In this document: positions 19,969 to 22,728 of the stretch, piece by piece | How the letters are laid out: every line of letters begins with the position of its first letter | Position numbering within the stretch: the first letter of the stretch is position 1 | NCBI GenBank assembly: GCA_045535465.1 | Contig: JAZSLS010000146.1 | Location: 1-22,728 of the forward strand | Source: SIG636 sp045535465 | Lineage (GTDB): Bacteria; Bacillota; Clostridia; Oscillospirales; CAG-382 | DNA: 22,728 nt | Direction of reading: 5' to 3' | Program-made: the position numbers and the translations under genes | Notes under the pieces: model-generated | Database searches by the model: none | Told to the model about the DNA's origin: nothing | What the model saw: only the letters and a program-made list of their open reading frames with translations

Positions 19969-21900
19969 ATGAAACGCTGCTTAAAAAAATCATTTGTTTT
20001 GATTTTGTCGTTAGTATTACTTATTCCTATGCTGGTTGTGCAGGCATCGGCTGCTGACGTAACATTTATACGTAAACTAGGCGTACACGTAGATTATCAG
20101 ACACGGTACACAACCGAGATCCGCCCTGGTCTTTCTACTGCTAATGCAGGTTGTGGTGCCGCATCGGTTTCTATGATAATCAACTATTTCATCGGTGACG
20201 AAGAACAAAATCCCGATACGTGCTTTCGGCTCTGCTATGATAACGGTCACGTTCACGGAGGTATGGACTGGAATGATGTTAAGTGGCTTTGCGATTACTA
20301 CAACATAAACATCCAAATGGTCAGCACAAAAGACGCCTGGTTTAACGCTCTTATGGAAGGCAATCCTGCCGTTGCGCTTATCAAGCCCGGTCACTTTATT
20401 GCTCTCACCGGTGCAAAAATTGAAAACGGTGTTAAATATGTTATGAAAAACGATCCCGCTTCTTCTGCAAAAACAGGTGTATGGTATACATTGGATTCCG
20501 TTTGGGCAGAAAGACTTAGCGAATACGGAATATGCACGTATGACACTCCTCCCGTTAACAAGGAAGACGATCATTATGCGGAAGTCGGTAAATATAGCAG
20601 AGTTGAAGATCCGGACGGAACAACCAACATTCGTGCCGGTGCTTCAACCCCCACTTCCATCCTCGGAACAGTTCCAAGTGGAACCTATGTAAAAGTCGAA
20701 GCAATTGTCAATAGCAGTGATGCATCTGTTGCTACTAATGCTTGGGCAAAAATAACATACAATGGAATATCCGGTTACATAGGTGCAACCAGACTTCACG
20801 ACGGAGGCGATAAGACATCTCCCGTGCTTTCATTTTCCACTCCCGAGCTTCTCCCACACAATGCGATAGAGAATGTAAGCTGGGTAGCTATCGAAGGCGC
20901 AACCAAATATAAATATTCAGTGGAATATTATGAAGGCGAACCCGGCGTTACAGTTGCTAAGACTATCACTTCCGGCGAAATCACCGGCACTTCATTCTCA
21001 TTTTCTGCTCCTGCTACCGGTAAGTATGCTACGGTAAAGGTAACGTCTTGCTCTGCGAACAACGAGCTTTCCACTACTGTGGCAAACCTTATGCTTGGCA
21101 ACGTATCTGAATATCCCGCCAATGCTAAGTATATCCCTGTTGCGGGTCTAAACAACGCTGTAAACGTAAGCACGTCCACTATTTGGACTGCTTCGAAGGG
21201 CTCTGTTTTTGCTGCGGTGTATTGGGATGCTTACCTATGCTCGCCCAACGCTGATGGCACATACACGGTTAAGAACAAATATGCCAGCGGAGCTTCAAAG
21301 TCCATATCTATAACAGGTAATGACGTTCTGTTTGCAATCCATATGGAATATAACGGTTTCGATTATGCCAATACCATAGTTGTTGGCGATAAGCTTACCC
21401 TTAACGGTATTTATATCGATGCAGAAACCGTAAGTGAAAAGGCTCATATACTTGTAAACGGTGGCGTTCCTTTAGCACCCAATTCATTAACTGCCGGCGA
21501 TAGCTCTCTTGTAAAGGATGATGCCAGCAAGGCTTTTGTAGGGCTTGATATGAATACTACGGCTGCGAATACTATAAAAAAATTTAAAGAAGATGCCGGT
21601 TTTATCGAAATTCATAACACCAAAGGCGAAAAGATAGCAAACGATGGTCTTGTTGGTACCGGTTGCACCGTAAACATTGTTGTTGACGGGATTGTCACCC
21701 TCAGCTACTCACTTGTGGTGCGAGGAGATCTTGACGGTGATTCAAACATCAGTTCCTCTGACTATCTCGCTATGAAGAACGTGATAAACGGTTCTATGAA
21801 GCTTAGCGGTGCATTCTCTCTTGCTGTCGACTTCAACGGAGACAACGCAAACAGTTCCGCAGATTACATTGCACTTCGCAAGAAGATTGTTTCCAAATAA
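19969..21900 (+). CDS. Secreted C39-like cysteine peptidase with SH3b and C-terminal dockerin
   Basis: A 643-residue exported protein. Residues 1-28 are a signal peptide (VVQASA-ADV). Residues about 38-195 form a papain-like C39-type domain with NAGCGAASVSM (59-69, Cys62 the nucleophile), GHFIALTGA (141-149, His142) and NDPAS (161-165) completing the triad. Residues about 203-278 are a bacterial SH3 domain (TTNIRAGAS, GTYVKVEAI, ISGYIGATRL), often a cell-wall binding module. FN3/Ig-like beta domains follow to about 580, then a dockerin (GDLDGDSNISSSDYLAMKN and DFNGDNANSSADYIALRKK). The protein probably cuts peptides outside the cell while held on a scaffoldin. Start at 19969 follows TGGAGGT; an in-frame ATG at 19885 lies upstream of the promoter and was rejected. 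Confidence 0.91.
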   Translation: MKRCLKKSFVLILSLVLLIPMLVVQASAADVTFIRKLGVHVDYQTRYTTEIRPGLSTANAGCGAASVSMIINYFIGDEEQNPDTCFRLCYDNGHVHGGMDWNDVKWLCDYYNINIQMVSTKDAWFNALMEGNPAVALIKPGHFIALTGAKIENGVKYVMKNDPASSAKTGVWYTLDSVWAERLSEYGICTYDTPPVNKEDDHYAEVGKYSRVEDPDGTTNIRAGASTPTSILGTVPSGTYVKVEAIVNSSDASVATNAWAKITYNGISGYIGATRLHDGGDKTSPVLSFSTPELLPHNAIENVSWVAIEGATKYKYSVEYYEGEPGVTVAKTITSGEITGTSFSFSAPATGKYATVKVTSCSANNELSTTVANLMLGNVSEYPANAKYIPVAGLNNAVNVSTSTIWTASKGSVFAAVYWDAYLCSPNADGTYTVKNKYASGASKSISITGNDVLFAIHMEYNGFDYANTIVVGDKLTLNGIYIDAETVSEKAHILVNGGVPLAPNSLTAGDSSLVKDDASKAFVGLDMNTTAANTIKKFKEDAGFIEIHNTKGEKIANDGLVGTGCTVNIVVDGIVTLSYSLVVRGDLDGDSNISSSDYLAMKNVINGSMKLSGAFSLAVDFNGDNANSSADYIALRKKIVSK

Positions 21901-22028
21901 GATTTGACCAACAATTATGTGACGTATAAAACTCTATTAGTTTCCTTAAAAATTAACAAAAATACGGAGCAAATCAGGTTAACAGCAATCCATATAATTG
22001 CAATGTTTGAAGGGAACCAATAAAACTT

Positions 22029-22066
22029 GCCGATGAAGAACCAAACGGTTCCTCATCGGCTTTTCT
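22029..22066 (+). terminator. Intrinsic terminator after the C39-dockerin gene
   Basis: GCCGATGAAGAACC pairs with GGTTCCTCATCGGC (14 bp with one A-C mismatch), AAAC loop, followed by TTTTCTT. It is 128 bases after the stop codon. Confidence 0.82.
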
Positions 22067-22228
22067 TGTAATGGATAAATCCAGCAGGGAATAGACGTAC
22101 GCATTTGTGTACAATTTTATATACACACAAAATGCAAACGGACTATATAACAATATGTTTAGAATTTGCTATTGTTAAAAATACTGAGAGGTTGTCACAA
22201 AAATACACTGAATGAAGAATTTAACGGG

Positions 22229-22257
22229 TAGAAAAATCAATAATTATGTGATATAAT
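22229..22257 (+). promoter_or_regulatory. Probable extended -10 promoter for the DUF5714 gene
   Basis: TATAAT at 22252-22257 is preceded by TGA, the same GTGATATAAT string as at 19922-19931. The hexamer 17 bases upstream (TAGAAA) is a weak -35. Confidence 0.5.
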
Positions 22258-22306
22258 GCTTGTAAAAGGTTATCAAACACATTTATAACTAAGCTGAGGA
22301 TGAAAA

Positions 22307-22728
22307 ATGAAGGATGAATGTTTAATCTGCGGTGCGCCGCTGAAATATTTAAAAAACGATACCGATATGGAGTGCATTATCTGCCACAAAAAAGAAAACA
22401 GTAAAACCGTTTGTGAAAAAGGTCATTACGTATGCAACAATTGCCATACGCAAGGAATAGACAGCATTATCGGACTATGTCTTAGCGAAACCTCAAAGAA
22501 CCCGATAGAGATCATTCAAAATATGATGGCACTTGACTTTTGCCATATGCACGGGCCGGAGCATCATATTATGGTAGGTTCAGCACAGCTTACCGCCTAT
22601 AAAAACGCAGGTGGCGAAATTAATCTTGAAAAAGCCCTTGTGGAAATACAGTCCCGTGGCAAAAAGGTTCCCGGCGGTGTTTGCGGATTTTGGGGTGCTT
22701 GCGGTGCAGGTATCAGTACCGGTATGTT
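22307..22728 (+). CDS. DUF5714 protein, N-terminal part (cut by window end)
   Basis: The first 140 codons of a gene that runs off the right edge. It opens with Cys pairs CLIC (5-8), CIIC (23-26) and CNNC (43-46) plus HYVC, a zinc-ribbon-like arrangement. Further on come FCHMHGPEHHIMVGSAQLTAYKNAGG and then RGKKVPGGVCGFWGACGAGISTGM, which is the conserved core I recall for DUF5714, a family of unknown function often seen near redox or methyltransferase genes in anaerobes. The ATG at 22307 follows GAGGA; an ATG at 22300 in another frame reaches a stop after five codons. Conserved Cys and His residues suggest metal binding; nothing more can be said. Confidence 0.85.
   Translation, partial: MKDECLICGAPLKYLKNDTDMECIICHKKENSKTVCEKGHYVCNNCHTQGIDSIIGLCLSETSKNPIEIIQNMMALDFCHMHGPEHHIMVGSAQLTAYKNAGGEINLEKALVEIQSRGKKVPGGVCGFWGACGAGISTGM

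Larger units (their letters stand above)
21901..22306. other. Intergenic region after the C39-dockerin gene
   Basis: About 400 AT-rich bases. It contains the terminator at 22029-22066, an imperfect inverted repeat at 22101-22135 (GCATTTGTGTA against TACACACAAAATGC), and a probable promoter at 22229-22257. No ORF with a ribosome site or RNA gene was recognised. Confidence 0.6.

Overview
The window looks like chromosomal DNA of a spore-forming, low-to-medium GC member of Clostridia, most likely an uncultured gut-type Oscillospirales/Ruminococcus-like anaerobe. The evidence is a clear forespore sigma factor (SigG), strong AGGAGG ribosome binding sites, sigma-A promoters that nearly all carry an extended -10 (TGnTATAAT), and several secreted proteins with dockerin modules. 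No plasmid, phage, IS element, CRISPR array, tRNA or rRNA was seen.

Layout. (1) 1-5264 is all minus strand: an ABC-F ATPase, a small DUF4830-like lipidless membrane-anchored protein and an RsuA-type pseudouridine synthase form one likely operon behind a good promoter at 5293-5321. They are followed by a stand-alone MsmK/UgpC-type sugar-importer ATPase and a half-length ABC-exporter-like permease. (2) 5265-5656 is a divergent intergenic region. (3) 5657-9095 is a plus-strand run: proC, an unrecognised membrane protein, a XerD-like recombinase whose catalytic pocket looks altered, and a DUF624 (YesL-like) membrane protein, closed by a terminator. (4) sigG stands alone at 9238-10008. (5) 10064-11396 is a two-gene unit, a 108-residue unknown protein plus a secreted dockerin-CAP/SCP protein, with its own promoter and terminator. 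(6) 11752-16818 encodes a 1688-residue secreted right-handed beta-helix protein with about 36 GG[AG]-[ILV] coils and a Cna-B-like C-terminal region, under a near-consensus promoter and closed by two strong hairpins. (7) 16934-18764 holds a PIG-L deacetylase and a macrodomain-HTH fusion, divergently transcribed from mirror-image promoters built on a 15-bp tandem repeat. (8) 18862-19772 is a minus-strand GNAT acetyltransferase whose leader contains a 40-codon dockerin-like ORF. (9) 19969-21900 encodes a secreted C39-like peptidase-SH3-dockerin protein. (10) The right edge cuts a DUF5714 gene.

Themes. Three separate loci encode dockerin or dockerin-like sequence (CAP protein, C39 protein, short ORF), implying that the genome elsewhere has cohesin scaffoldins; none is in the window. 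The giant beta-helix protein lacks any visible anchor. The most interesting candidates for follow-up are the macrodomain-HTH/PIG-L divergent switch, the XerD-like protein with missing catalytic residues at what looks like a housekeeping locus, the anchorless giant beta-helix protein, and the dockerin-like mini-ORF in the GNAT leader. All functional statements are from reading the sequence; no database search was run.
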